From contig NZ_JARRAE010000001.1 in NCBI RefSeq assembly GCF_030376605.1, positions 1 through 64,000 on the forward strand: DNA of 64,000 nt. The letters are read 5' to 3'. Position numbers and translations under genes: made by a program. Shown piece after piece: positions 8,203 to 16,161 of the stretch; within the stretch, counting starts at the first letter, position 1; each line of letters starts with the position of its first letter. Source of the DNA: Pseudochrobactrum sp. sp1633. Lineage in GTDB: Bacteria; Pseudomonadota; Alphaproteobacteria; Rhizobiales; Rhizobiaceae. The notes beneath the pieces are model-generated. The model was not told the origin of the DNA, searched no databases, and saw only the letters and a program-made list of their open reading frames with translations.

Positions 8203-9329
8203 TTTTTGATAAAATCCATCATTTTAGTTATTCGACTTATCACTTTACTTTGATCATTTACGCTACCCGATACGTCTTCGAAGAATTGCGGATCCTCAAA
8301 TAACTTCTGATAGCCACTAATACGTGAAGCTGCCGTATCGGGATTTCCCAGGATCTCATCCGCTGTGAATGTATCTGCAATGCCGACCGCCACCGCATCA
8401 AATACAGCAGCGTTAAATGTTGACATAGTACGTATTACCTTGCCGTCCTTCATTCGAAGCTTTGCAAATGGCATCGTGCCAATGTTGTTATGTATAAATT
8501 TCATGTATACGGAAAATTCTTGTGATTTTTTTTGTATCTCTTCAACAGGGAGCGCATTGAGTTTGACTAACTGCTCTGTGAGAAAATCTTTAAAACCCTT
8601 TTTAAGGGAAGTGTAGCCACTGTCCTTCAATGCAAAAAATCGTAATGTAAGCTCAACGTCTTCCATCTTCATGACTTTTGCATTGCGATGTATTTCATCT
8701 TCTGTTCCTATAATCCTTAACATTTCTCGGAACTCTGGAAGTTGTGATGAAATTTTTAACATATCATTAAATGAACAACGCGCTATGGCGTTTCTTAACT
8801 CTTGCGGTTCAAGTTTAATGGATCCAGTATTTAGGCGTTCAAATATGTCATATTTAACGTCTGGATCTAGTGTTGAATCTATTCTTAGGCACTTTATTGT
8901 ACGTTCATCAAGTCGCCTTGAAAGGAATGGCGGTAGATCAGACAAAGAGCAACCATTTAACTCCGACATAATATTCAGTCCGGACATTTTTAAGTTGTTG
9001 TTCATGAAGTCAAATATAGCGGTTAGTCTTTGTTGGCCATCAATAATTGTAAACCGAGCGGCGTCATCATCCGACTCTGTATCGGCATCAATATCTTGTG
9101 ATATAAATATTACCGGTATAGGGATGTTGAGCAGGATGCTCTCTATTAATCTAGATGCTGTATCATTATCCCATCTATGACGACGCTGATACTCAGGATC
9201 AAGCTTGATTTGTTTGTTTTTTATGCGCTTTACAATGCTCTCAAGGTCGTACTCAACATTCTGGGTACGTACTGTTCGTTCTCTAGCTTTGTTCTGTAAA
9301 GTATCTAAATTATATTTTAAGTTTGACAT
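8199..9329 (-). CDS. DUF262 (GmrS-like/ParB-fold) protein
   Basis: A protein of 376 aa whose N-terminal half is a DUF262 domain: a YQRRHRW motif near 47-53 and the core signature DGQQRLTAI at 97-105. DUF262 is the nucleotide-hydrolysing ParB-like domain found in GmrSD-type restriction systems and related antiphage proteins. Here the usual C-terminal HNH nuclease (DUF1524) is not visible; a separate HEPN gene follows instead with a 4-bp overlap. The pair therefore looks like a two-gene sensor/effector unit. It is AT-rich, sits between the attachment site and the integrase, and likely has its promoter in the AT-rich 9330-9595 gap. The function is inferred. Confidence 0.8.
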   Translation of the reverse strand: MSNLKYNLDTLQNKARERTVRTQNVEYDLESIVKRIKNKQIKLDPEYQRRHRWDNDTASRLIESILLNIPIPVIFISQDIDADTESDDDAARFTIIDGQQRLTAIFDFMNNNLKMSGLNIMSELNGCSLSDLPPFLSRRLDERTIKCLRIDSTLDPDVKYDIFERLNTGSIKLEPQELRNAIARCSFNDMLKISSQLPEFREMLRIIGTEDEIHRNAKVMKMEDVELTLRFFALKDSGYTSLKKGFKDFLTEQLVKLNALPVEEIQKKSQEFSVYMKFIHNNIGTMPFAKLRMKDGKVIRTMSTFNAAVFDAVAVGIADTFTADEILGNPDTAASRISGYQKLFEDPQFFEDVSGSVNDQSKVISRITKMMDFIKK

Positions 9330-9595
9330 ATCATCGGCTCAATCTGCTGATTCTTAATTTATTTAATACATAAAGTTAAAAATTATTATTTCCAGCATTT
9401 TATTTTCAGTATTGTTTATATGTTTTTTGATAACATCTGTGTCATTATTAATGATTTCGGTAATAAATTTAGATTTTTTGATGATTTTTAATATTTGTAT
9501 TGTTAAAAATTATAAAGCGAGTAGGCAGGGATGTTTTATGCCGGTGATACTAAGTTGGCTTGTAAAGATATATTAACAAACTCAGTATGGTTTGA

Positions 9596-10660
9596 TTAAA
9601 GTTGTTGCTTTTTTTCTAACTTCCTCATTGCCTCTTCCGCTAACTCCTGCTGCCCCCCGAGATAGTGAGTATCCAAGATATTCTGCACATCTCTGAGACT
9701 ATGACCAGTGATGGCACCTATCTGGCTGGTGTTGCAGCCAGCCAAAGCAAGGCGGGTTACGGCCGTACCACGAATGTCATGAAATGTAAGGTCGGCTATG
9801 CCGGCCTTTTCGCATGCTTTACCCCATGATGTACGGAAGCCATCCTCTGTCCAAGCGTTGCCGCGGCTATTTACTAGTATTGTTTCGTCATGCTTTTGTG
9901 GATGCTTGAGCCATTCTTGTAACGGCTGACCGACTGGTATGCTCACGCGTGCGCCGGTTTTGCTCTGTTTGATGCGGAAGGTTTTGCCATCATAAGCTGA
10001 CCATTTGAGTGCGAGCAGATCGCCCTGTCGCTGACCAGTCCACAAGGCCATCATGAGTGCTATTTGAAGTGGGGTAGAGGCTACAGCCATGAACCGCGCA
10101 ATATCGTCGGGCGTCCAGATGCTTTCGGAGCGATCTGCTTTGTATAGCCGACCACCGCGCTCACAGACGTTTACACCAATCATTCCGCGATCTTTTGAGA
10201 ATGATAAGATCCGGGCAAGTGTTGTCCAGGCATAGTCCGCCGTGCGTGGTCGGTCGGACATAGTATCACGCCACTGCTTAAATTTGCCGCGCGCTCGTGG
10301 TGACTGGATATATTCCAGCGACAGATCTCCGAATATGTCCTCAATCTCAGTAAGAAAACGGATATAGGCACGTTTGGTTTTTTCTGATTTCGCTGTGAAA
10401 TCCGACGAGCGTGAATATTCCTTGATAAGATAGGAGAGTGTGCCGGTCGGTGCCTTGGCTAGTGCTTTACAGGCCTCAGCATAGGCCGCATGAAACTCTG
10501 GTTCGTGCGGTTGAAGTGGTCGCCCTTCGATATCTTTCAATAATGGACCACCACGCCAAGCATAGAAATAAACGCGCACGGATCCGTCAGCGAGACGCTT
10601 TTTTACCTTGTGAACGCCTTTGAGCAATACGCGCGTCAATTTTGGCCTCCATTTCATCAA
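9596..10660 (-). CDS. Phage-type tyrosine integrase
   Basis: Site-specific recombinase of 354 aa, expected to catalyse insertion and excision of this island at tRNA-Lys. The catalytic set is complete: Arg211 (TGQRQGDLL), Lys234 (KQSKTG), His294 and Arg297 (FHDIRGT), His320 (GHSLRD) and nucleophile Tyr333 (DTHYLG). The N-terminal part holds the arm-binding and core-binding (SAM-like) domains. Its 5' end overlaps the upstream HTH gene by 74 bases, so the start (10660, or the adjacent ATG at 10657) is likely coupled. Unusually, the gene ends about 5 kb from the left attachment site; the defence-like genes fill that interval. Confidence 0.93.
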   Translation of the reverse strand: MMKWRPKLTRVLLKGVHKVKKRLADGSVRVYFYAWRGGPLLKDIEGRPLQPHEPEFHAAYAEACKALAKAPTGTLSYLIKEYSRSSDFTAKSEKTKRAYIRFLTEIEDIFGDLSLEYIQSPRARGKFKQWRDTMSDRPRTADYAWTTLARILSFSKDRGMIGVNVCERGGRLYKADRSESIWTPDDIARFMAVASTPLQIALMMALWTGQRQGDLLALKWSAYDGKTFRIKQSKTGARVSIPVGQPLQEWLKHPQKHDETILVNSRGNAWTEDGFRTSWGKACEKAGIADLTFHDIRGTAVTRLALAGCNTSQIGAITGHSLRDVQNILDTHYLGGQQELAEEAMRKLEKKQQL

Positions 10661-11009
10661 ATTCTAGTTCGGGTGTGTTGGTGGTGAGTGGAATGCCGGC
10701 AAGCTTATCCAGACGATAATCGATTGCCTTAATATCCCATCGGTTTGTGCCTGGTACTGGCTTAGGGAGTGTCCCTTGTTTAACCCAGTGAGCAAAGGCC
10801 GACGGGCTTACGCCGCAATAGTTAGCGGCTTGTGCTTTGCTGATCAGGCGAGGGGCTTTCCCGAGTGTCAAAGCAATGGATATCGCCCGTGTACGCGGAT
10901 TGGGCAATGCAGACAGGCCTGATGCCGCACGAATTGCAACAAATCGCGTTATGAAGATTGAGACAGTGTTAGGTCTGGTGGATCTCGCAGGTAAACCGGT
11001 GACATCCAT
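10587..11009 (-). CDS. Excisionase-like HTH protein
   Basis: Small DNA-binding protein upstream of and overlapping the integrase gene. The recognisable part begins near residue 53: a MerR/AlpA-type winged helix (ISKAQAANYCGVSPSAF and the wing KPVPGTNRWD). Proteins of this kind act as excisionases or directionality factors when paired with tyrosine integrases. The first ~50 residues have odd composition and no ribosome binding site is evident, so the true start may be one of the in-frame TTG codons about 45-50 codons into the frame. The C-terminus is charged and coincides with the integrase start. Confidence 0.65.
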   Translation of the reverse strand: MDVTGLPARSTRPNTVSIFITRFVAIRAASGLSALPNPRTRAISIALTLGKAPRLISKAQAANYCGVSPSAFAHWVKQGTLPKPVPGTNRWDIKAIDYRLDKLAGIPLTTNTPELEFDEMEAKIDARIAQRRSQGKKASR

Positions 11010-11539
11010 TACTAAAAAGGTCTGTGTACTGGACGGGGGGGAGGGAATGCAGATGCCTCATATGATAGGTTATCTTAAGCGCGGTCTGCTCGCTTTGGTT
11101 GAACATTATAAAATATGCTCATGAACATAAAGTGATTCATTCATGAACTTGACGAGAACATAAATTGGTGTCATCGTTTATAACATCGGGGTAATCCGAT
11201 TTGAAAGGCAGTTTAACTGCTGTCTTTTTTAATTTGATCAATGTCTTGTTATGGCCGTAATGGTCACCTATATATTGGTCATAGGCATTGCTAAAGAGCG
11301 CTGACAACCCGCTGTCGCTCGCAAATGTCTTCATTATTCAAAGCTTTTGACCACGGATGTACTGGCACTAGTGATAATAATGAGTAGGAAGGTCGGTGCA
11401 GTTTTGCCCCGGCCTTTTTTATTGTCGGGCAGTCCGGCAACAAATTTTAATAATGATATATGGAGCCACCAGTACACAATTTGTGTTCGGAACAATAAGG
11501 TGGCATTGCCGTTTCTCTTCTATTGAAGGAGGAACTGTT
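11010..11539. other. Gene-free stretch upstream of YciE/F-like gene
   Basis: No convincing gene is seen in these 530 bases. A minus-strand frame at 11137-11334 lacks a ribosome binding site. A weak hairpin followed by a T run lies near 11203-11230 and resembles ones near 12208-12234 and 13970-13990. A good Shine-Dalgarno sequence at 11526-11532 belongs to the next gene. Confidence 0.5.
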
Positions 11540-12013
11540 ATGAAAACTTTAGCAGACATTTTTGTACATACGCTTCAGGATATTTATTACGCAGAAACCG
11601 CGATATCTAAGGCTCTGCCAAACGTAGCAAAAGCTGCGAAAGATGCGAAATTGAAAAGTGCCGCTGAAGATCATCTCGCGGAGACCAAAGGTCAGATCGA
11701 AACACTTAAAAAAGTCTTCAAATCAATCGGTGTAAAAGCCGAAGGAGAAAAATGCCACGCTATTGAAGGGCTCATAAAAGAAACCGACGGGCTGATAAAA
11801 GAAGCTAACGGAACTGCGTTGGATGCGGGTTTGTTGGCGGCATGCCAAGCAGTGGAGCATTACGAAATTGCTCGTTATGGTTCATTGCGTGAGTGGGCAA
11901 AGCAACTTGGTCATGATGAAGCGCATACGCTGCTAAGTGAAATTCTTGATCAAGAAAAAGCGACAAATAACAAGCTTACAAATTTAGCAATTACATCAAT
12001 CAACAAAGTCTAA
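11540..12013 (+). CDS. YciE/YciF-like ferroxidase-family protein (DUF892)
   Basis: A protein of 157 aa that is almost entirely helical, with the family opening KTLADIFVHTLQDIYYAE and the later pattern EHYEIARYGSL and EILDQEKATN. DUF892 proteins are ferritin-like four-helix bundles linked to stress responses; enzyme activity is not well defined. The start at 11540 is chosen because AAGGAGG lies 7-8 bases upstream; a longer frame opening at 11396 has no such site. It is followed by a strong terminator near 12115. It is isolated cargo inside the island, with no obvious operon partner. Confidence 0.88.
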   Translation: MKTLADIFVHTLQDIYYAETAISKALPNVAKAAKDAKLKSAAEDHLAETKGQIETLKKVFKSIGVKAEGEKCHAIEGLIKETDGLIKEANGTALDAGLLAACQAVEHYEIARYGSLREWAKQLGHDEAHTLLSEILDQEKATNNKLTNLAITSINKV

Positions 12014-12114
12014 TTTTAAAAACTGGGACCCTGATCAAGCGGGCTTTTTCACTGGGCGCAATTTCTGTTGATTGGGTGTTATTCACGAAAATTGAGTGAT
12101 GGCATTAATGAGCG

Positions 12115-12150
12115 AACCCCGGCAGTTACCCCTCTGCCGGGGTTTTTTAT
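12115..12150 (+). terminator. Rho-independent terminator
   Basis: GC-rich stem ACCCCGGCAG / CTGCCGGGGT followed by TTTTTT, downstream of the DUF892 gene. The surrounding ~55 bases recur in diverged form at 12971-13024. Confidence 0.8.
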
Positions 12151-12236
12151 TGTTCACTAATGGGGAGAGTGAACGCGATGGTATACCCAATATATGGCTG
12201 TTGATTTGAAGGGTAGCTTAATGCTGCCTTTTTGAT

Positions 12237-12725
12237 TTATGGCTCTTCTATTGTTGAGGCTTTGGGGTCATCAATTTTGGATTTTCCGATAGAGAACATC
12301 CACAAAGTTAGTAGAGCGAAAATCACAATTATTATCGCGACATCAAACGTGCCCATAGCGCATGCTATGCCAACTGCTCCGGTTGCCCAAAGACTTGCAG
12401 CAGTTGCAGTCCCTTTTACGGATGTACTTAGGCGTAAAATTGCCCCGCCGCCGATAAAGCCCATGCCTGTAATGACACCTTCAATAATCCTTGCTTGGGC
12501 TTCAGGATTACCATTTGCAATGCCCTCGGTTGCCTGAACGAAACCACAGCTTGCTACCGCCACTAAAGGAAAGGTTCGTAGTCCAGCGCTTCGTTCTTCT
12601 CTTTCTCTATGCCAGCCGATTGGAAGAGCCAAAATATAGGCCGCAGCCAAGGCTATAACATGCGGCCAAATATTGAAGTTATCTGCGCTAAAAGTAGATG
12701 AAATTGCAGCTTGAAAAGATTCCAT
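12237..12725 (-). CDS. MgtC/SapB-family membrane protein
   Basis: An inner-membrane protein of about 162 aa with the MgtC N-terminal domain: LALPIGWHREREERSAGLRT and then GVITGMGFIGGGAIL, the hallmark motifs, with four to five TM helices. MgtC proteins help survival in low magnesium and inside macrophages and modulate the F-type ATPase in Salmonella; shorter forms like this one lack the C-terminal cytosolic domain and their role is less certain. I prefer the ATG at 12725, with GAGGG five bases upstream, over ATG 12728 or 12737. It stands alone in the island. Confidence 0.85.
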   Translation of the reverse strand: MESFQAAISSTFSADNFNIWPHVIALAAAYILALPIGWHREREERSAGLRTFPLVAVASCGFVQATEGIANGNPEAQARIIEGVITGMGFIGGGAILRLSTSVKGTATAASLWATGAVGIACAMGTFDVAIIIVIFALLTLWMFSIGKSKIDDPKASTIEEP

Positions 12726-12737
12726 CATATCCCTCAT

Positions 12738-13080
12738 TCATCTATTATCACGAAGAGGGAAACGTGGTGATACTAGTAATGTTCCAATGCAGACGCCGGT
12801 TATGGTTCGATACAATGAAACGGAGCCAGTTCAAATCTGTCAGTTATGGTAGGGTTTTAAATTCAATATGCGTTCAGTACTTTTATAATAAATTAGGAAA
12901 ATACATCCATAAGTTGCCGCGTTGGCATAATTGCAACCTATGATAATTTGTTCTTCATGAAGCTTGAGCGATGGCAGCATTAAGAGAACCCCGACAATTA
13001 CCCCCTGTCGGGGTTTTTTTATTGATTGTAAATAGAAGCGGAATGGTGGTTCGCACTATGTGCAGGCGCCTGAACCTAGT
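12738..13080. other. Gene-free stretch with repeated terminator module
   Basis: No gene is seen. A terminator-like hairpin (ACCCCGAC / GTCGGGGT plus T run) lies at 12987-13022. Its flanking sequence from 12971 copies the one ending near 12152, so this intergenic cassette occurs twice in the island. Confidence 0.55.
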
Positions 13081-13500
13081 TCACTTGCGCTTTAGTAAAT
13101 ATTCGCTCGCAGGTGCCTGAATTGCCTTCAATGCAGTACCTAATGTGCAGTATTCCTTTGATGAGGAATCCCATGCTACACCACGATCGAGAAAGAAGCG
13201 GCGTAGATCTTCGCTTGTTTTTGCTTTCTCATTGATACCAGCCGCATCCAGAAATTCCTGGCCTGAGGCGAATTGGCTTTTTGCAGTAGCCGTTATCAAA
13301 TCTCTGCGGGAATTTAATTTCGTATCATCTGCTTTAAAGTCTGCACACAATTCAACGATACGCTGGGTTATTGCTTTTATGAGAACTGTTTCTCTCATTT
13401 GCTCCGCTGTAACACGCTGATTGATACTCAGTTCTGCCGTGAGCGCAGGAGATGAGAAAAAGGATAGCAGTATAGCTAAAGTAAATGAGAGTTTGGGCAA
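13081..13500 (-). CDS. Secreted protein of unknown function (DUF5333-like)
   Basis: A small exported protein of about 139 aa. I favour the TTG start at 13500 because AAGGGG lies six bases upstream and the product then begins with a clean signal peptide (LPKLSFTLAILLSFFSSPALTA); an ATG at 13524 gives a longer, less natural N-terminus. The mature part is helical with two cysteines that could pair. It resembles alphaproteobacterial DUF5333 proteins in layout only; I do not firmly recognise it. It lies immediately downstream of a small membrane-protein gene and probably shares its transcript. Confidence 0.6.
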   Translation of the reverse strand: MPKLSFTLAILLSFFSSPALTAELSINQRVTAEQMRETVLIKAITQRIVELCADFKADDTKLNSRRDLITATAKSQFASGQEFLDAAGINEKAKTSEDLRRFFLDRGVAWDSSSKEYCTLGTALKAIQAPASEYLLKRK

Positions 13501-13526
13501 TTGGGACCCCTTATAAAAATACAAAA

Positions 13527-13808
13527 TTATGATGCTAACTTTTTGCCTTTTATAAGCATTCGCAATCCAAAGAGGATAATGATTGCAGCAATAATGGCAT
13601 GAAGTATGACAGACGGAACAAGACCGAGATTGTCATAGCTCCATTCTAATACGCGAGGTATGCGTATGTTCGTGCCAATGACGGCATTTGTCACTTTGAT
13701 GTAGTTATCAATTGCAAAGAACAGCAATACGCCGCCAATCAATATCAGTGCGGCACCTTTGAAACGTTCAGCTATATCAATAACTTTGCTTGAGCCGGAT
13801 GTTGTCAT
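13527..13808 (-). CDS. Small membrane protein, two TM helices
   Basis: A product of 93 aa with two hydrophobic helices (about 19-37 and 65-85) joined by a loop, and a basic C-terminus. GAGGTGAG lies just upstream of the ATG. The next gene (secreted, DUF5333-like) starts about 26 bases after its stop, so the two probably form an operon. I recognise no family. Possible roles include a membrane partner of the secreted protein. Confidence 0.6.
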   Translation of the reverse strand: MTTSGSSKVIDIAERFKGAALILIGGVLLFFAIDNYIKVTNAVIGTNIRIPRVLEWSYDNLGLVPSVILHAIIAAIIILFGLRMLIKGKKLAS

Positions 13809-14195
13809 AACTCACCTCGGTAATAAATGGTTGTCTAATACAAACCAAACGTTGTGACTCTTCTAAAAAAAGCAAGACGAAAATTGTTCCCATATGAGAG
13901 GGTACTACAGTAGTGCTCTGGATGAGTTACGGAGCAAGACGATGTAATCAATCGGAAATGAGAGAGGCAGCTAAATGGCTGCCTTATTGTTTCTCACCTT
14001 CGCCTAATTGTAGGGCAGCACACCTTGAGCGCATTGGGTTTCAATGCTTGGTAATAGCTAGCAGGTTGCTGTCTTTTTGTATATTTTATGTTTATCTAAT
14101 ATATTAAAAATCTATACTGTTGCAACAATATCATATATGCCTGATATATTTAGGTGTAGAAATTTCTCCATACTAATATATTGGGGGAGTTTTAC
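13809..14195. other. Intergenic region upstream of porin gene
   Basis: No gene is seen in these 387 bases. It should hold promoters for the leftward membrane-protein gene and the rightward porin gene. A short hairpin (GGCAGC / GCTGCC) lies near 13970-13990. The part just before the porin start is very AT-rich, and TTGGGGGAG at 14181-14189 is its ribosome binding site. Confidence 0.5.
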
Positions 14196-14957
14196 ATGAA
14201 AAGAATAGCTTTAGCTGCGAGTGTAGTTTTGGCGTCGTCATCAGCTTATGCAGCTGACGCGATTGCAACGTATGTTCCAGAGCCTGTACCTGTAGTTGCC
14301 GACACATTTTCTTGGACTGGTGGTTATGTCGGTGTAAACGCAGGTTATGCATGGGGCAAGTTTAAGCATAACGTTCAGACAAAACGACCAGAAGGTAAAT
14401 CACCTCTTCCCGGTACACCAGAATCTGAAATCGACTATGAAATCTTGGATGAAGCTACATATCGCTCATCTCCAAGTGGCTTTATTGGCGGAGTTCAGCT
14501 TGGTTATAATTGGCAGTTTGACCGATTTGTAGTTGGTGTTGAGACTGATTTTCAGGGTGGCAGCCTGAAGGGAAGTGTCTCGGGCGGTGTCGCTCCTTAC
14601 ACATTCAACGCTGAAACTAAAGTGGATTGGTTTGGTACGGCGCGCGTTCGTCTTGGATATACACCTGTAGAACGCTTGATGGTTTATGCGACGGGTGGTT
14701 TGGCATATGGTCATGTAAAATCATACATGAACTATGCTGGCTATGAATCAACCGTTTCTAAAACCAAGACAGGCTACACTGTCGGTGGTGGCGCAGAATA
14801 CGCGTTTGATAACAACTGGTCATTGAAGACAGAGTATTTGTATACTGATCTCGGTAAGATCGATACGTTGAATGCTCAGCGTGGTTATACCAAATATTCC
14901 GCAGAAACTAAGGTCAACTTCCACACCGTGCGGGTTGGTCTGAACTATAAGTTCTAA
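14196..14957 (+). CDS. Omp25/Omp31-family outer membrane protein
   Basis: An outer membrane beta-barrel of 253 aa. It has a signal peptide (KRIALAASVVLASSSAYAAD), a proline-rich linker, then alternating strands beginning SWTGGYVGVNAGYAWG, a phrase shared by Brucella/Rhizobium Omp25-Omp31 proteins. It ends in NYKF with the terminal phenylalanine expected for BAM recognition. The start at 14196 follows GGGGGAG. A terminator lies directly after the gene. Such proteins are usually chromosomal; here it is cargo inside a phage-derived island, where it could change receptor availability for other phages. That last role is inference. Confidence 0.9.
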   Translation: MKRIALAASVVLASSSAYAADAIATYVPEPVPVVADTFSWTGGYVGVNAGYAWGKFKHNVQTKRPEGKSPLPGTPESEIDYEILDEATYRSSPSGFIGGVQLGYNWQFDRFVVGVETDFQGGSLKGSVSGGVAPYTFNAETKVDWFGTARVRLGYTPVERLMVYATGGLAYGHVKSYMNYAGYESTVSKTKTGYTVGGGAEYAFDNNWSLKTEYLYTDLGKIDTLNAQRGYTKYSAETKVNFHTVRVGLNYKF

Positions 14958-14983
14958 TTTTACCAACATGGAATTTATTATTT

Positions 14984-15010
14984 GCCGCCTTTCGGGGCGG
15001 CTTTTTAATT
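14984..15010 (+). terminator. Terminator after Omp31-like gene
   Basis: Stem GCCGCC / GGCGGC with a small loop followed by TTTTTAATT, 25 bases after the stop codon. Confidence 0.8.
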
Positions 15011-15150
15011 GCTCGCACGTGGTCAGAAGTGTTTAGCTTTATATTTTCCGGTTTCACCCCACCGTTCCTCACGGCTCGGAAAGGTGCTCATTACTATCTC
15101 CTCAAGAGAGGGGATTGATATTGCGGATGGAAAATGTTTAAGGCAGGCGA

Positions 15151-15549
15151 TTAAACGCCTACCTCAATTTCATGCCGAGCTGCCTGTGCTAAAAATGACG
15201 AACGGGTTAAGCCTCTGCCTTTGGCTACATCATCGATCGCTTTGAGAACGCCACGTTCAAAAGTGACATTCACGCGGACAACAGCGCTGTCGTCTTCAAT
15301 ATATGGCACAGAGATGAGATATGCACCGTCATTCAATGCGGAACGCACATCATCACGTGCCAGAATATCTGCATGACTGGAAGCGTCAGGTAAGGTTTCA
15401 TCTTCAGCGTAAAGCTGAATGGCTTCAATTGCGTTCTTTACGATATCCTCTGCTTCGTCGGACGCAGAAAAGACACCTGGCAGATCAGGAAACTGAATAC
15501 CATAAGCGCTATCAGCATCTTTATGCACTAATGCGAAATAGTGTTTCAT
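15151..15549 (-). CDS. hicB: HicB-family antitoxin
   Basis: Antitoxin of 132 aa. The N-terminal part is the partial RNase-H-like HicB fold (YFALVHKD, YGIQFPDLPGVFSASD), and the C-terminus is a ribbon-helix-helix DNA-binding segment (VRVNVTFERGVLKAIDDVA). HicB binds and blocks HicA and represses the operon. The ATG at 15549 has AAGGA eight bases upstream. It follows hicA by about 50 bases. The antitoxin looks complete although the toxin start codon is unusual. Confidence 0.9.
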   Translation of the reverse strand: MKHYFALVHKDADSAYGIQFPDLPGVFSASDEAEDIVKNAIEAIQLYAEDETLPDASSHADILARDDVRSALNDGAYLISVPYIEDDSAVVRVNVTFERGVLKAIDDVAKGRGLTRSSFLAQAARHEIEVGV

Positions 15550-15599
15550 TTCGTTTTTCCTTTGTATGGGGCTTTTGCTTGTACAGTTAAGGGGGCTGG

Positions 15600-15782
15600 T
15601 TATTCCCAACCCGCTTGTTTCGCTATCGCCTTTGCCGTTCCAATCGGAAGGTCTTTCTTAGGGTGGGGCACTATGATGGTAATCTCCCCTTTTCTGAATT
15701 TGTGGTGAGAACCTTTCACCGATATTAATTCAAACCCTTCGCTTTCAAGGCGTTTAACAATCTTCTTACTGTCCCGTAGTAT
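15600..15782 (-). CDS. hicA: HicA-family mRNA interferase toxin, apparent ATA start
   Basis: A 60-aa product with the double-stranded-RNA-binding-like HicA fold: KKIVKRLESEGFEL, then GSHHKFRK with the catalytic histidine, then VPHPKKDLPIGTAKAI. HicA cuts mRNA. No ATG, GTG or TTG exists in frame: an in-frame TAA lies just upstream, and the codon at the expected start is ATA (15782-15780), with GGAG seven bases before it. The most likely history is ATG-to-ATA mutation, giving weak or no toxin expression. hicB follows directly. Gene identity is firm; whether it is expressed is unsure. Confidence 0.75.
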   Translation of the reverse strand: MLRDSKKIVKRLESEGFELISVKGSHHKFRKGEITIIVPHPKKDLPIGTAKAIAKQAGWE

Positions 15783-15891
15783 CTGCCCTCTCCGTTATAT
15801 CAATGTGTATATAAATACACAAAACGATCAAAATTTTCAAGATGGGTGTGTATAATAATGCGCATTGGTCGAAGCGGTGAAAGGATGAGAT

Positions 15892-16161
15892 ATGACGCCG
15901 GTTCGCGTTAAGCAAATAGCGGATAAGGCGGATCGTCATGCCGGAGGTCGGCCAACAAAATACAAAGCCGCGTATGTAGATGATGTGATCTCTCATCTTG
16001 GAGAGGGTTTTACACTTGCTTCATGGGCAGGGGAGATCGGTGTGTCTCGTGAATGTGTCTATGAATGGGCGCGAGTTCATGAAGAGTTTTCTGACGCTAT
16101 AAAAAAGGGTCGCGCTAAGGGGCAACCTGACCCGAGGGCAGGAAGGCACTCAGGCTATTGA
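15892..16161 (+). pseudogene. Truncated phage terminase small subunit
   Basis: The first ~75 codons match terminase small subunits: GRPTKYKAAYVDDVISHLGE, SLASWAGEIGVSRE-like HTH (here TLASWAGEIGVSRECVYEW) and an EFSDAIKKGRAKGQ helix. After residue ~80 the frame becomes unrelated (DPRAGRHSGY) and stops. At this point the sequence passes, in another frame, into the 3' part of a tail gene. So the gene was cut by a large deletion. AGGA upstream of the ATG is intact. No large terminase, portal or capsid gene follows. Confidence 0.8.

Noticed and set aside
11137-11334. 65-codon minus-strand frame
   Set aside because: No ribosome binding site and no familiar sequence; it spans the hairpin near 11205.
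12698-12943. 81-codon plus-strand frame overlapping the MgtC-like gene start
   Set aside because: Its 5' part lies antisense to mgtC-like coding sequence and it has no ribosome site.
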